The notes below the pieces were generated by a model, which was not told the DNA's origin, did not search any database, and saw only the letters and a program-made list of their open reading frames with translations. The translations under genes were made by a program, and so were the position numbers. Below are positions 55,501 through 64,000 of a stretch of 64,000 nucleotides of DNA, piece after piece. The number at the start of each line of letters is the position of its first letter. The stretch's first letter is position 1. This stretch comes from Myxococcales bacterium (GTDB taxonomy: Bacteria; Myxococcota_A; Polyangia; Nannocystales; Nannocystaceae), in assembly GCA_020633295.1 (NCBI GenBank), contig JACKDW010000006.1, forward strand, positions 124,001 through 188,000, in the 5' to 3' direction.

Positions 55501-55988
55501 ACGCGACGCCCGACCTCCCCGACGACTTCGACGACTCCGGCGACGTAGACGGCGACTCCGCGGACGTCGACGACTCCGCCGGCGGCGAGCCGGACTCGAA
55601 CAAGGAGGAGATCGACGCGCTCGTGCGTCGCGGCTGCAACCTCGTGAAGTCCAACAACACGCGCGCGGGCCTCGACGAGCTGCTCAAGGCGTTCGACCTC
55701 GGCGGCGGCCGCAACTACAAGCTGCGCGTCTGCATGGCGCAGGCGAAGCTGCGCAACGGCGACGCCAAGGCCGCGTTGACCCACTACCGCGAGGCGCTGC
55801 GCTCCTCCCCGCGCAGCCGCGCCGCGCTGCTCGGCGCGGCCCAGACCGCCGAGCGCGCCGCCGCGATCTCGAGCGGCAGCAAGACGACCTACACGCGCGA
55901 GGCGCTGCGCTACTACCGGCAGTACAACCACTTCCACCCCGGCAACCAGACCGTCGAGGCGAGCATCAAGCGGCTCGAGGGGCGCTGA
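52506..55988 (+). CDS. STAND/AAA ATPase fused to a membrane Ser/Thr kinase with TPR tail
   Basis: 1160 residues. An AAA-like (PF14516-type) ATPase occupies residues 1-320: APRQSGKSSLL Walker A near 45, VVMVDEIDVLL Walker B near 123, FVLAGSARP sensor. The kinase domain follows (358-620) with IGQGGFGAVW, VAIKVL, HRDVKPSN near 485 and YTAPEV; the DFG motif reads DFD (LTDFDLVR, near 505). A 270-residue disordered Pro/Asp-rich linker, one membrane helix (YLAIIVVAALVVIWLLL, about 900), an acidic Asp/Pro segment and a TPR-like tail complete it. It is translationally coupled to the phosphoesterase-ATPase. Two homologous ATPase modules with different effectors in one operon suggest co-assembly. Confidence 0.82.
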   Translation: MSTEIPYRAAGTFDGRSYVVRDADHDLLLEIERNQRFPYIVAPRQSGKSSLLIRTIKTLDPEEYTCAFIDIAPIVIESYREFWDEFLLGVAKSGKLSRDPLRRQDPEDTFRAWLEQQDTRLVVMVDEIDVLLAATFKEQFFSKIRTFFNNRAIDKTFSRLQFVLAGSARPSTLISDPKRSPFNVGIEVELEELSPDQLVALTAHLRSSGARVSPELPARIFHFTGGSVYLCQLILEHLWSVAIHGKSVIAPDDVDGIVDSIIEHAPRNVHFENLYRLLSGNRELLDSFRRLLDGEEIDDGARLELRLAGISNGLRPFRNELYRRVFSGDGRLSLTRHTRPRAGSRKSSDNGQLKPGDTLGGGTYRLMQKIGQGGFGAVWMALGQRDRRSVAIKVLHAHLAEDKKRRARFFRGARAMAQLDHPSIVHVIEPHGEEGGNYYFVMEYVEGYDFRDAVRRHFLPEDKVLPIIQQVGRALAHAHDRGLIHRDVKPSNILLDASGEPRLTDFDLVRMPDSATTNETQTGAVGSFIYTAPEVTREAKEADAAADVYSLAMTAIFGLYGDDLSMDVVRNARRFIDAELECSEAIKEVLKRAVSWNKQQRYLDAGSFCLALDRAWRDDVRPPPLPPEDSLAAFTIAEDDELVVAARSMAQARISLADRPPSSARAGEREDGRPEDMSEESDIASGGEADAEPVERAPEDAPEDDPDDLLDPLAALTDDDDDAPPLTPAAAVSVAPAPAPTPATTPTPEPSRSRAPTFTPAPEPPLSASPGLPTFSPSRPKQTIQGVRPAIGAPRTGEATLPKRRSEEHVPTAIKEPTGGHRASALTETDADAATARDTTTVEEAPYTEVSTAAAISAATRKSGVSGARAASKSSTHAAAAREKSSHAEDRAERADAGSNRAVYLAIIVVAALVVIWLLLRACGTTPVERPDARPPGASASAPDESKANLPPRPTTAAPDVATTDATPPDLPPPDDTVGAPDLPPPTPDLPPPDPTSGDATPDLPDDFDDSGDVDGDSADVDDSAGGEPDSNKEEIDALVRRGCNLVKSNNTRAGLDELLKAFDLGGGRNYKLRVCMAQAKLRNGDAKAALTHYREALRSSPRSRAALLGAAQTAERAAAISSGSKTTYTREALRYYRQYNHFHPGNQTVEASIKRLEGR

Positions 55989-56011
55989 GCGCCGGGCCCC
56001 GCGCGGCCGCG

Positions 56012-56029
56012 GGATCCTCTTTAAGATCC
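56012..56029. terminator. Weak bidirectional terminator candidate between convergent genes
   Basis: GGATC (56012-56016) and GATCC (56025-56029) flank CTCTTTAA between the convergent kinase and dehydrogenase genes. The stem is only 5 bp, but the local T/A-rich loop is unusual in this DNA. Confidence 0.25.
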
Positions 56030-56034
56030 TGAAT

Positions 56035-57114
56035 CTAGGGACAGGGGGTCGAGGCGCCGGCGCCGAGGCGCGCGCGCGCGAGCTCGCGCGCGCAGGCGTC
56101 GGTCCCACGCCCCGTGCGCGCGGCGCTGGCGAGCACCTCGGCGAGGTTGTCACGGACGGCCGCGCGCACGCGCGCCGTCGCTTGCTCGCGCGACCACCCG
56201 CGCGACTCGATCCCGGTGATCGCGAGCGCGCCGCCGACGTTGACCAGGAAGTCGGGCGCGTACAGCACCCCGCGCGCCCGCAGGCGCTCGTCGTCCTCCG
56301 GCGTCGCGAGCATGTTGTTGGCCGCCCCCGCGATCGCGCGGCAGCGCAGACGCGGGACGCTGCGCTCGCTCAGCGCGCCGCCGAGGGCGCAGGGCGAGAG
56401 CACGTCGCACGGGAGCTCGAGCGCGCGCGCGGGCGACACGACGTCCACGCGCGGGAGCCCGGCGAGCGCCGCGGTCGCGCGCGCGTCGACGTCGGCGATC
56501 GTCACGCGCGCCCCCGCGGCGAGCAGCCGCCGGACGAGCCGCGCCCCGACGCTGCCGACGCCCTGCACGACGACGTGGGCCGCGTCGAGCGGGACGGAGA
56601 GCCGCGCGCACAGCAGCTCGATCGCCGCGAGCACGCCGATCGCGGTGTGCGGCGCGCTGCCCTCGGGGCCCGCAGTCGAACATGTCCTGCAGTACACGTA
56701 GGGCGCGCCGGCCTCGGCGATCACGTCCATGTCGCGCGGCGTGGTGCCGACGTCCGGGCCCGTCCGGAACGCGCCCGCGAGCGACGCGACCACCGCGCCG
56801 TAGCGGCGCAGCAGCCCGTCGCGCTCCGCCTGCGCGAGCGGGCGCGACGGCCAGATCACCGCCTTGCCGCCGCCCGCCGGGAAGCCGGCGGCCGCGAACT
56901 TCAGCGTCATCCCGCCCGCGAGCGCGAGCGCGTCGACGACGGCCTCGCGCAGCCCGGCGTAGCCGCGCATCCGCGTCCCGCCGCAGGCGGGGCCGAGCGC
57001 GCTCGAGTGCAGCGCGACGATGATCCACGCGTCGGCCTCCGCGTCGCGGCGCAGGATCACCTGCTCGCCGTCCCAGGCGGCGAGCGCCTCCTCGAGCGTG
57101 GACACGCCGGTCAC
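56035..57114 (-). CDS. Leu/Phe/Val-type amino-acid dehydrogenase
   Basis: 359 residues of the Glu/Leu/Phe/Val dehydrogenase superfamily, closest in size and motifs to leucine/valine/phenylalanine enzymes. Substrate-site lysines are in MTLKFAAAGFPAGGGKAVIW and the NAD loop is VVQGVGSVGARLV; FRTGPDVGT and AGAANNMLATPEDDE are also typical. It oxidatively deaminates branched-chain or aromatic amino acids. In fatty-acid-rich myxobacteria it could supply branched primers, but that is speculation. GGGAGG lies 5 nt before GTG 57114, which decides the start. The stop codon overlaps a GGGACAGG word. Confidence 0.85.
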   Translation of the reverse strand: MTGVSTLEEALAAWDGEQVILRRDAEADAWIIVALHSSALGPACGGTRMRGYAGLREAVVDALALAGGMTLKFAAAGFPAGGGKAVIWPSRPLAQAERDGLLRRYGAVVASLAGAFRTGPDVGTTPRDMDVIAEAGAPYVYCRTCSTAGPEGSAPHTAIGVLAAIELLCARLSVPLDAAHVVVQGVGSVGARLVRRLLAAGARVTIADVDARATAALAGLPRVDVVSPARALELPCDVLSPCALGGALSERSVPRLRCRAIAGAANNMLATPEDDERLRARGVLYAPDFLVNVGGALAITGIESRGWSREQATARVRAAVRDNLAEVLASAARTGRGTDACARELARARLGAGASTPCP

Positions 57115-57127
57115 CCGCGCCTCCCGA

Positions 57128-58078
57128 TCAGCGCCGCACCGCGAAGCTCGGATCCCAGTCCACGACCGCGTCGAAGCCCTTCGCGGCGAAGGTCGGGCCC
57201 ATGTCGCGGTAGCTGTGCGCGCGCCAGAAGTCGCGCGGGTCGGACTCGATCGTCAGCTCGCGCTGGGGCTCGCCGTCGTCTCCCTCGAGCTCGCGCACGG
57301 CGATCGGCGTGACGGCCTCCTCGCGCCGGACCGAGAAGGTGATGACCATCGAGTCGCCCTGCTGGCGGTAGCTGAGCGCCTCCGTCGTCCACTCGTCGTA
57401 GTCGCCGCGGTGAAACCACCCGACGCCGCGCCCGTCGATGCTCTGCGCCTGCAGCTGGTAGATGGCGAAGCCCATGCCGCCCGTGGCGAAGCGGCGCTCG
57501 TCGCCCCACAGGCGGCCGCCGATCGCCGCGCCCCCGAGCTCGCCGCCGGCCGCGTCGGCGCGCGCCGGCGCCTGCCCGCCGCGCGCGACCCGGAAGTAGC
57601 GCGTCGCGCCCGGCTCGCGCGGATCGTCCTCGAGCACCAGCCAATCGCGCCCGCCCTCCCGCTCAACGCGGTAGGTGACCTCGTGGCGCTCGCCCGACTT
57701 GCGGAAACGCAGCGTCAGCGACGAGCCGTCGGCCGCGTAGTTGAAGCCGTGCGTGTTCGTGTAGCCGACCTTGCCGTAGCGATACAGGCCGTGGGCGCCG
57801 TCGTGGAAGTAGTAGAAGCGCATCGGGTCGCCGTCGGCGACGCCCTCGTAGCGCTGCCACAGCCCCTCGATCACGCGCTCGCGCGCCGGCGTCGACGAGA
57901 CCGCCGGCTCGCGCGCGACACGGGCGCTGACCTCCGGCGACGCGCACACGATCGGGGCGCGCGAGCGCGGCGCCGTCTCGGGCTCGCCGCGCAGCAGGAC
58001 CATCGCGGGCACGAGCAGCGTCAGCGCGGCGTAGGTCGAGAGACAGAACGGAGATGGCCTTCGAGACGTGTACATCAT
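57128..58078 (-). CDS. Exported protein of unknown function
   Basis: About 316 residues from ATG 58078. The N-terminus YAALTLLVPAMVLLRG is a signal anchor or uncleaved signal peptide. The body is beta-rich with many aromatic and acidic residues: GLWQRYEGVADGDPMRFYYF, HDGAHGLYRYGKVGYTNTHG, SLTLRFRKSGERHEVTYRVE. This hints at a lipocalin-like or jelly-roll fold, but no family could be named. It is followed 13 bp later by the dehydrogenase start on the same strand, so the two probably form an operon. It is divergent from maf. An open extension upstream of the ATG overlaps maf and lacks conserved character. Confidence 0.65.
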   Translation of the reverse strand: MMYTSRRPSPFCLSTYAALTLLVPAMVLLRGEPETAPRSRAPIVCASPEVSARVAREPAVSSTPARERVIEGLWQRYEGVADGDPMRFYYFHDGAHGLYRYGKVGYTNTHGFNYAADGSSLTLRFRKSGERHEVTYRVEREGGRDWLVLEDDPREPGATRYFRVARGGQAPARADAAGGELGGAAIGGRLWGDERRFATGGMGFAIYQLQAQSIDGRGVGWFHRGDYDEWTTEALSYRQQGDSMVITFSVRREEAVTPIAVRELEGDDGEPQRELTIESDPRDFWRAHSYRDMGPTFAAKGFDAVVDWDPSFAVRR

Positions 58079-58227
58079 GGGCGCTGCGTCCTGTCGCGCG
58101 CGCTGCGATCGTCGACGGTATGCTCCCGTGACGCCCGGCGGATCCGTCGGGCCTTCGTCGGGCCTTGTGCTCGCGCGCGCGACCACGCCATCATACCGCC
58201 CGTCGCCGCGAGCTCCGCCCCGCAGTC

Positions 58228-58863
58228 ATGAACTCCATCGCCACGCCGTCCCCGCCGACGCGGCCCCTGCTGCTCGCGTCCGCCTCCCCGCGCCGCGCCG
58301 ATCTGCTGCGCGCGGCCCAGGTCGCGTTCACGACCAGGCCCGTCGACTGCGACGAGCGCTGGCGGCCGGGGGAGTCACCGATCGTGTACGTCGCCCGCCT
58401 CGCGCGGGAGAAAGCGCTGCTCGCGCTGTCGCGCGACGGCGGCCACGACGGCCTCGTGCTCGCGGCGGACACCGCGGTGTGGTTCGACGAGCGCGCGCCG
58501 CCGCTGGGGAAGCCGCGCGATCGCGACGCGGCGCGGCGCATGTTGACCGAGCTGATCACGCGCCGCGAGCACGCCGTGTCGACCGCGTTCGCGCTCGTCG
58601 ACGGGCGGGCGCCGTCGCGTCGACGCGAGCGCGTGGTGACGACGCGCGTGTGGACGCGCGCGCTCTCCGGAGCCCAGCTCGAGCGCGCGCTCGACCGCTA
58701 CCTCGACACCGACGAGTGGACCGACAAGGCCGGCGGGTACGGGATCCAGGGGCACGCCGCCGGGCTCGTGGCGCGGATCGACGGCTCGTACACGGCGGTC
58801 GTCGGGCTCCCGCTCGCCGAGGTCCTGGATGCCCTTTGGGACATTCGTCAGGGGTCGGCGTGA
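58228..58863 (+). CDS. maf: Maf-family nucleotide pyrophosphatase
   Basis: 211 residues. LLASASPRRADLL, the catalytic Asp region LAADTAVWF, GKPRDRDAARRML and DKAGGYGIQGHAAG are the standard Maf motifs. These enzymes hydrolyse non-canonical or canonical dNTP/UTP to the monophosphate, acting in house-cleaning or division arrest. ATG 58228 fits the conserved start; no strong Shine-Dalgarno. The final codons (ALWDIRQGSA) use rare AT-rich codons. It is followed after 49 bp by yggS, likely cotranscribed. Confidence 0.92.
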   Translation: MNSIATPSPPTRPLLLASASPRRADLLRAAQVAFTTRPVDCDERWRPGESPIVYVARLAREKALLALSRDGGHDGLVLAADTAVWFDERAPPLGKPRDRDAARRMLTELITRREHAVSTAFALVDGRAPSRRRERVVTTRVWTRALSGAQLERALDRYLDTDEWTDKAGGYGIQGHAAGLVARIDGSYTAVVGLPLAEVLDALWDIRQGSA

Positions 58864-58912
58864 GCTGGGCGGGTGACCGCGCCGCCGCGATCCAGGCTAC
58901 AGTCGCCCGGCC

Positions 58913-59710
58913 GTGACCGACGAGCGCTCTCCACCGCTCTCCCCGAAGCTCTCCCCGAAGCTCTCCCCGGAACCCTCCCCGGAGCCCTCCCCGGAGCCCT
59001 CCCCGGAGCACTCTCCGCGCGCTGACGCCCTGCGGCAAATCCTCGCGCGCGTCGCCGCCGCGACCGCGCGTCGCGTCCCCGAGGCCCAGGGCGCCCCGCC
59101 GCCGCGGCTCATCGGCGTCAGCAAGCGTCACTCGCTCGACGCCATCCGCGAGCTGCGAGCTGCCGGCCTGCGCGACTTCGGCGAGAACTACGCCCAGGAG
59201 TTCCAGGGCAAGCACGCCGCGCTGGCCGGCGACGACGAGCTGCGCTGGCACTTCATCGGCGCGCTGCAGACCAACAAGGTCAAGCTCGTCGTCGGCCACG
59301 CGCTGATCCACACCGTCGACCGCGCCCGGCTGCTCGACGCCATCGAGCGCCGCGCTCGCGCGCTCGGCGTCACGCAGCGCGTCCTCGTCGAGCTCCAGCT
59401 CGCGCCCGAGGAGGGCAAGGCCGGGCTGCGAGCGGACGAGCTACCCGCGCTGCTCGACCGCTTCGCCGCCTGCGAGCGCGTGCGCTGCTGCGGGCTCATG
59501 ATCATCCCGCCGCCCGGCGAGCCGGAGGAGACCCGGCCCTACTTCGCCGAGCTCCGCCGGCTCCGCGATCGCCTCGCCGGGACCCCGCGCGCGAACGTCG
59601 AGCTGCGCGAGCTGTCGATGGGGATGAGCGCCGACTTCGAGATCGCGATCGAGGAGGGCGCCACCCTCATCCGCGTCGGCACCGCGCTGTTCGGATCTCG
59701 ACCTCGGTGA
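58913..59710 (+). CDS. yggS: YggS/PROSC pyridoxal-phosphate homeostasis protein
   Basis: 265 residues. The PLP-binding Lys is in LIGVSKRHSLD; FGENYAQEF, WHFIGALQTNKVK, LSMGMSADFEIAI and IRVGTALFGSR are all standard. The single-domain alanine-racemase-like barrel binds PLP and buffers its level. Unusually, the first 35 residues consist of a Ser-Pro repeat (SPKLSPKLSPEPSPEP) encoded by six 12-bp units, so the family domain only begins near residue 38. GTG 58913 is the only reasonable start ahead of the repeat; a start after it is not available before the domain. Confidence 0.9.
   Translation: MTDERSPPLSPKLSPKLSPEPSPEPSPEPSPEHSPRADALRQILARVAAATARRVPEAQGAPPPRLIGVSKRHSLDAIRELRAAGLRDFGENYAQEFQGKHAALAGDDELRWHFIGALQTNKVKLVVGHALIHTVDRARLLDAIERRARALGVTQRVLVELQLAPEEGKAGLRADELPALLDRFAACERVRCCGLMIIPPPGEPEETRPYFAELRRLRDRLAGTPRANVELRELSMGMSADFEIAIEEGATLIRVGTALFGSRPR
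58937..59008 (+). repeat. Six 12-bp repeats at the 5' end of yggS
   Basis: Units run from CTCTCCCCGAAG to CCCTCCCCGGAG, encoding Leu/Pro-Ser-Pro-Lys/Glu. The gradual change along the array and the conserved 12-bp phase resemble the arrays in the acidic membrane protein and before the S9 peptidase. Confidence 0.93.
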
Positions 59711-60208
59711 GCTCGCGTACCTCGGGAGACCTCCGCACGCGCGTCCACACGCGTCCACACAGGAGATCGCCCGACGCAGCCGCCTGTCGTACACATCACA
59801 AAGCCGCCCGACGCACGCGGCAGTACGCGACGCGAGCGGCCGGGTCTACGCGCCGCGCTCGCGCGTACGCGCACGAGCACGCGCCAGACCCTAACGGGTC
59901 GTCACCATGGGCAACTCCGCCCGCGACGGCGACCGACCGCGGCCCGATGACGGCCGTCCGCGCGAGCCCGCCACGGGCGGTCGCGCACTGACCTCCGTCG
60001 CGCGGCGCGTCGAAAACCGAGCGTCGGAAGCCGAGCCGCTCGCGCAGCGCAGCCCGCGGCCGTCGACGTCGCGCGTCGAACTTCAGCGCCGACGCGACGG
60101 TTCTGCGGTACCATAGGGTCGCAACACCAGGATCGGGCTGCGCTTGCAACCGAAATTGGTCTTGAAATATCATCGAGCGAACATGCAGCCGACGCAGGAG
60201 AACGCCCC
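59711..60208. other. Intergenic region upstream of the metallo-beta-lactamase-fold gene
   Basis: This 498-bp gap has a short CGCGTCCACA duplication near 59,740-59,760 and open frames on both strands that encode only Arg/Ala-rich strings. I see no supported gene. The last 90 bp are AT-richer: TTGCAA at 60,144-60,149 and TATCAT at 60,169-60,174 might be promoter boxes for the next gene, though their 19-bp spacing is long. Confidence 0.4.
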
Positions 60209-61021
60209 GTGGAAATAACGTTCTGGGGCACCCGGGGCAGCATTCCCGTGTCGGGGCCACGATACGCGGAGTTCGGCGGAAACACTCCGTGTCTCTCGAT
60301 CAAGCTCGAGAGCAGTCGCGACATCATCATCCTCGACAGTGGTTCGGGGATCCGTGAGCTCGGGCTCAAGCTCATGGCGACGATGAAGGAGCACTCGCGC
60401 GCGATCCACTTGTTCCTGACGCACGCGCACTGGGACCACATCCAGGGCTTCCCGTTCTTCGTCCCCGCGTTCGTCCCCGGCTTCAAGCTCGACATCTACT
60501 GCTCCAAGGACGCCAAGGCGATCCTCAACAAGCAGATGTCGCCGCCCTTCTTCCCCGTCGGCCTCGACGTCATGGGCAGCACGAAGACCTTTCACATGCT
60601 CGGCGAGGGCCAGAGCGTCCCCGTCGAGGAGGCCTGCGTGCGCCACATCCCGCTGCCGCACCCGCAGACCTCGACGGCCTTCCGCGTCGACGAGCGCGGC
60701 AAGTCGATGGTCTTCGCGACCGACACCGAGCACACCGCCGGCACGCTCAACGAGACGCTCGCCGAGCTCGCCGCGGGCTGCGACGTGTTCATCTACGACG
60801 CCCAGTACACCATCGAGGAGTACAAGGGGAAGGTCGGCTGGGGCCACAGCACGTACACCGAGGCGATCCGCCTGGCCGAGGCCGCCGGCGTCAAGAAGCT
60901 GATCCTCTACAGCCACGACCCGACGCACGACGACGAGATGCTGCGCTCGATCGAGGCGCAGGCCCAAGAGCAGTTCCCGAACACCATCGCCGCGCGCGAC
61001 GGCATGGTCCTCAAGCTCTGA
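60209..61021 (+). CDS. Metallo-beta-lactamase-fold hydrolase
   Basis: 270 residues. ITFWGTRGSIPVSGPRY, then the metal site THAHWDHIQGFPFF (HxHxDH), a later His (PLPHPQTS), the bridging Asp in VFATDTEH and a terminal YSHDPTHDD mark a PhnP/RNase Z-like MBL hydrolase. Related bacterial proteins with this opening motif act on phosphodiesters or as receptors in signal chains; the substrate here is unknown. AGGAGAA lies about 8 nt before GTG 60209, deciding the start. Its last 11 bp overlap the end of the convergent mtaB. Confidence 0.88.
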   Translation: MEITFWGTRGSIPVSGPRYAEFGGNTPCLSIKLESSRDIIILDSGSGIRELGLKLMATMKEHSRAIHLFLTHAHWDHIQGFPFFVPAFVPGFKLDIYCSKDAKAILNKQMSPPFFPVGLDVMGSTKTFHMLGEGQSVPVEEACVRHIPLPHPQTSTAFRVDERGKSMVFATDTEHTAGTLNETLAELAAGCDVFIYDAQYTIEEYKGKVGWGHSTYTEAIRLAEAAGVKKLILYSHDPTHDDEMLRSIEAQAQEQFPNTIAARDGMVLKL

Positions 61022-62354
61022 CGAACGAGCCGACGGCGCCGCCGTCCGAGTCCACCCGCTCGATCCGCACCCGCGCCGTCGCGCCCAGCATGCGATCGTC
61101 GTCGCTGGCGATCGCCACGCGCACGTAATTGTCCGTCAGCGCGATCATCATCCCGGAGCGCCGATGGCGAGCGCGGTGGACGACCGCCGGGAGCACGGCG
61201 CCCCGCTGGCGCGCGGCGAACTGCCGCGCTCGCGCGCGCGAGAGCTCGCGCAGGACCCGGCTCCGCGCCGCGCGGGTCTCGGGCGCCACCGGCTCCGCCT
61301 CGTGCAGCGCCCACGCCGGGGTGTCCGCGCGCGGCGAGAACGGGAACACGTGCAGGTAGGCGAGCGGCAGCGACTCGAGCAGCGCGCGCGTGCGTTCGAA
61401 CTCGGCGTCGGTCTCGCCGGGGAAGCCGACGATGACGTCCGTCCCGAGCGCGACCCCGGGCACGCGCCGCGCCAGCGCGCCCGTCAATTCCTTCAGGTCG
61501 CCGCTCGTGTGCGCCCGTCGCATGCGCCGGAGCACCCCGTCGTCGCCGCTCTGCGTGGGCAGGTGCAGGTGTCGACACAGGCGCGCGCCCCCGTGGCGCT
61601 CGAGCGCGTCGATCAGCGCGCCTGAGACCTCGTGCGGGTCGAGCGATCCGAGCCGCAGGCGCGACGCGCCGAGCCGCGGGATCAACTCCTCGGTGAGCAG
61701 CGCGTCGAGCCGCGCGCGCGGCTCGAGGTCACGCCCGTAGGTCCCGAGGTGCACGCCGGTCAGCACGACCTCGGGGACGCCCGCGGCCACGAGCTCGTCG
61801 AGCTGCGCCGCCACGCGCGCCGCCGGCACGCTCGCGCTGCGACCCCGCACCGACGGCACGATGCAGAACGAGCAGCGGTAGTCGCAGCCGTCCTGAATCT
61901 TGAGATAGGCGCGGCTGCGCTCCGGCGCGAGCTCCGGGCGCAGCGCCGCGACCCGTCGACGTCGCGCGAGGTCAGCCGGTCGCACGTGCACCACCGGCGC
62001 CGCGTCGCGCGGCGCGTCCGGGGCCAGCCGCGCGAGCCGCTCGATGAGCGACTCCTTCTCGTGGTTGCCGACGACGAGCGCGACGCCGGGCAGCGCCGCG
62101 ACCTCCTCGGGCGACGCGCTCGCGTAGCAGCCCGTGACGACGACGCGCGCGCCGGGCCGCCTGCGCGTCACCTGGCGCACGCGCTGGCGCGAGTCGGCGT
62201 CGGCCTCGTGCGTGATGGCGCAGGTGTTGACGACCACGACGTCGGCCTGCTCGGGGGCGACGACCTCATGACCTGACTCTCGGGCCATCCTCCCGAGCGC
62301 GTCCGATTCGAACTGGTTCAGCCGGCAGCCCAGCGTCGTGAACGCGATGCGCAT
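61011..62354 (-). CDS. mtaB: tRNA t6A37 methylthiotransferase MtaB
   Basis: 447 residues. The UPF0004 N-domain has cysteines in TTLGCRLNQFE, VVNTCAIT and VVTGCYAS, which hold one Fe-S cluster. The radical-SAM core has IQDGCDYRCSFCIVP (CxxxCxxC) and HLPTQSGDD; GTDVIVGFPGETD is typical of the family. A C-terminal TRAM-like region ends the protein. The TTLGCRLN form favours MtaB (which makes ms2t6A in tRNA) over MiaB or RimO. ATG 62354 gives the standard MRIAFTTLGC start. Confidence 0.93.
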   Translation of the reverse strand: MRIAFTTLGCRLNQFESDALGRMARESGHEVVAPEQADVVVVNTCAITHEADADSRQRVRQVTRRRPGARVVVTGCYASASPEEVAALPGVALVVGNHEKESLIERLARLAPDAPRDAAPVVHVRPADLARRRRVAALRPELAPERSRAYLKIQDGCDYRCSFCIVPSVRGRSASVPAARVAAQLDELVAAGVPEVVLTGVHLGTYGRDLEPRARLDALLTEELIPRLGASRLRLGSLDPHEVSGALIDALERHGGARLCRHLHLPTQSGDDGVLRRMRRAHTSGDLKELTGALARRVPGVALGTDVIVGFPGETDAEFERTRALLESLPLAYLHVFPFSPRADTPAWALHEAEPVAPETRAARSRVLRELSRARARQFAARQRGAVLPAVVHRARHRRSGMMIALTDNYVRVAIASDDDRMLGATARVRIERVDSDGGAVGSFVRA

Positions 62355-62367
62355 GCCCGCGGTGCTA

Positions 62368-64000
<1,633 letters not shown>

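Noticed and set aside
59796..60260. Minus-strand gene before the MBL-fold hydrolase
   Set aside because: The encoded string is Arg/Ala-rich without motif, runs over the start of the hydrolase and has no Shine-Dalgarno.

Overview
The window is about 64 kb of very GC-rich DNA (roughly 70% by eye). Its gene content points to a myxobacterium, most likely of the Nannocystineae (Plesiocystis/Enhygromyxa/Nannocystis type): many Ser/Thr kinases with C-terminal TPR or TonB-like tails, acidic Ser/Asp-rich lipoproteins, Cys-rich lipoproteins, hybrid histidine kinases and an iterative PUFA synthase cluster. This placement is inferred from gene families; no rRNA or other marker gene is present.

Layout. 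1-5 kb: a lipoprotein cut by the window edge, a membrane Ser/Thr kinase whose TPR tail is broken by frameshifts, and a GGCT-like gene. 4.7-8.9 kb: a class II terpene cyclase-like gene, a divergent HAD phosphatase and a P450, which together look like a small terpenoid locus. 9-13 kb: a three-gene phosphorelay. 13.2-14.2 kb: a secreted beta-propeller. 14.5-32 kb: the PUFA synthase operon pfa1-pfa2-pfa3 on the minus strand (ER; KS-MAT-ACP-KR-DH; KS-CLF-AT-DH-DH-DH'-AGPAT), with a divergent TetR gene and a perfect palindrome between them. pfa2 carries a 0.8-kb tandem duplication whose second copy is full of indels, and pfa3 has about eight frame breaks in its CLF-AT-linker part. Both patterns look more like assembly or consensus error than decay. 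32.7-34.2 kb: two lipoproteins. 34.9-40.4 kb: an acidic membrane protein followed by a TerB / MurG-like glycosyltransferase / coiled-coil operon.

40.4-64 kb: a Nudix CoA pyrophosphatase; an arginine operon of Xanthomonas type (N-acetylornithine carbamoyltransferase, fused N-acetylglutamate kinase-synthase, argC); small Cys-rich lipoproteins; a YbjN protein; an S9 peptidase preceded by a perfect 23-unit 12-bp minisatellite; a FIST protein; a translationally coupled pair made of a calcineurin phosphoesterase-STAND ATPase and a STAND ATPase-Ser/Thr kinase; an amino-acid dehydrogenase; Maf; YggS with a Ser-Pro repeat; a metallo-beta-lactamase-fold hydrolase; MtaB; and a Ser/Thr kinase running off the end.

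The most interesting candidates are the phosphoesterase-STAND/kinase pair (50.6-56 kb), the cyclase-HAD-P450 locus, the palindromic operator of the PUFA operon, and a dispersed short word, GAACMTGTCY, that recurs in and between unrelated genes with locally rare codons. No tRNA, rRNA, CRISPR array, transposase or integrase was recognised.
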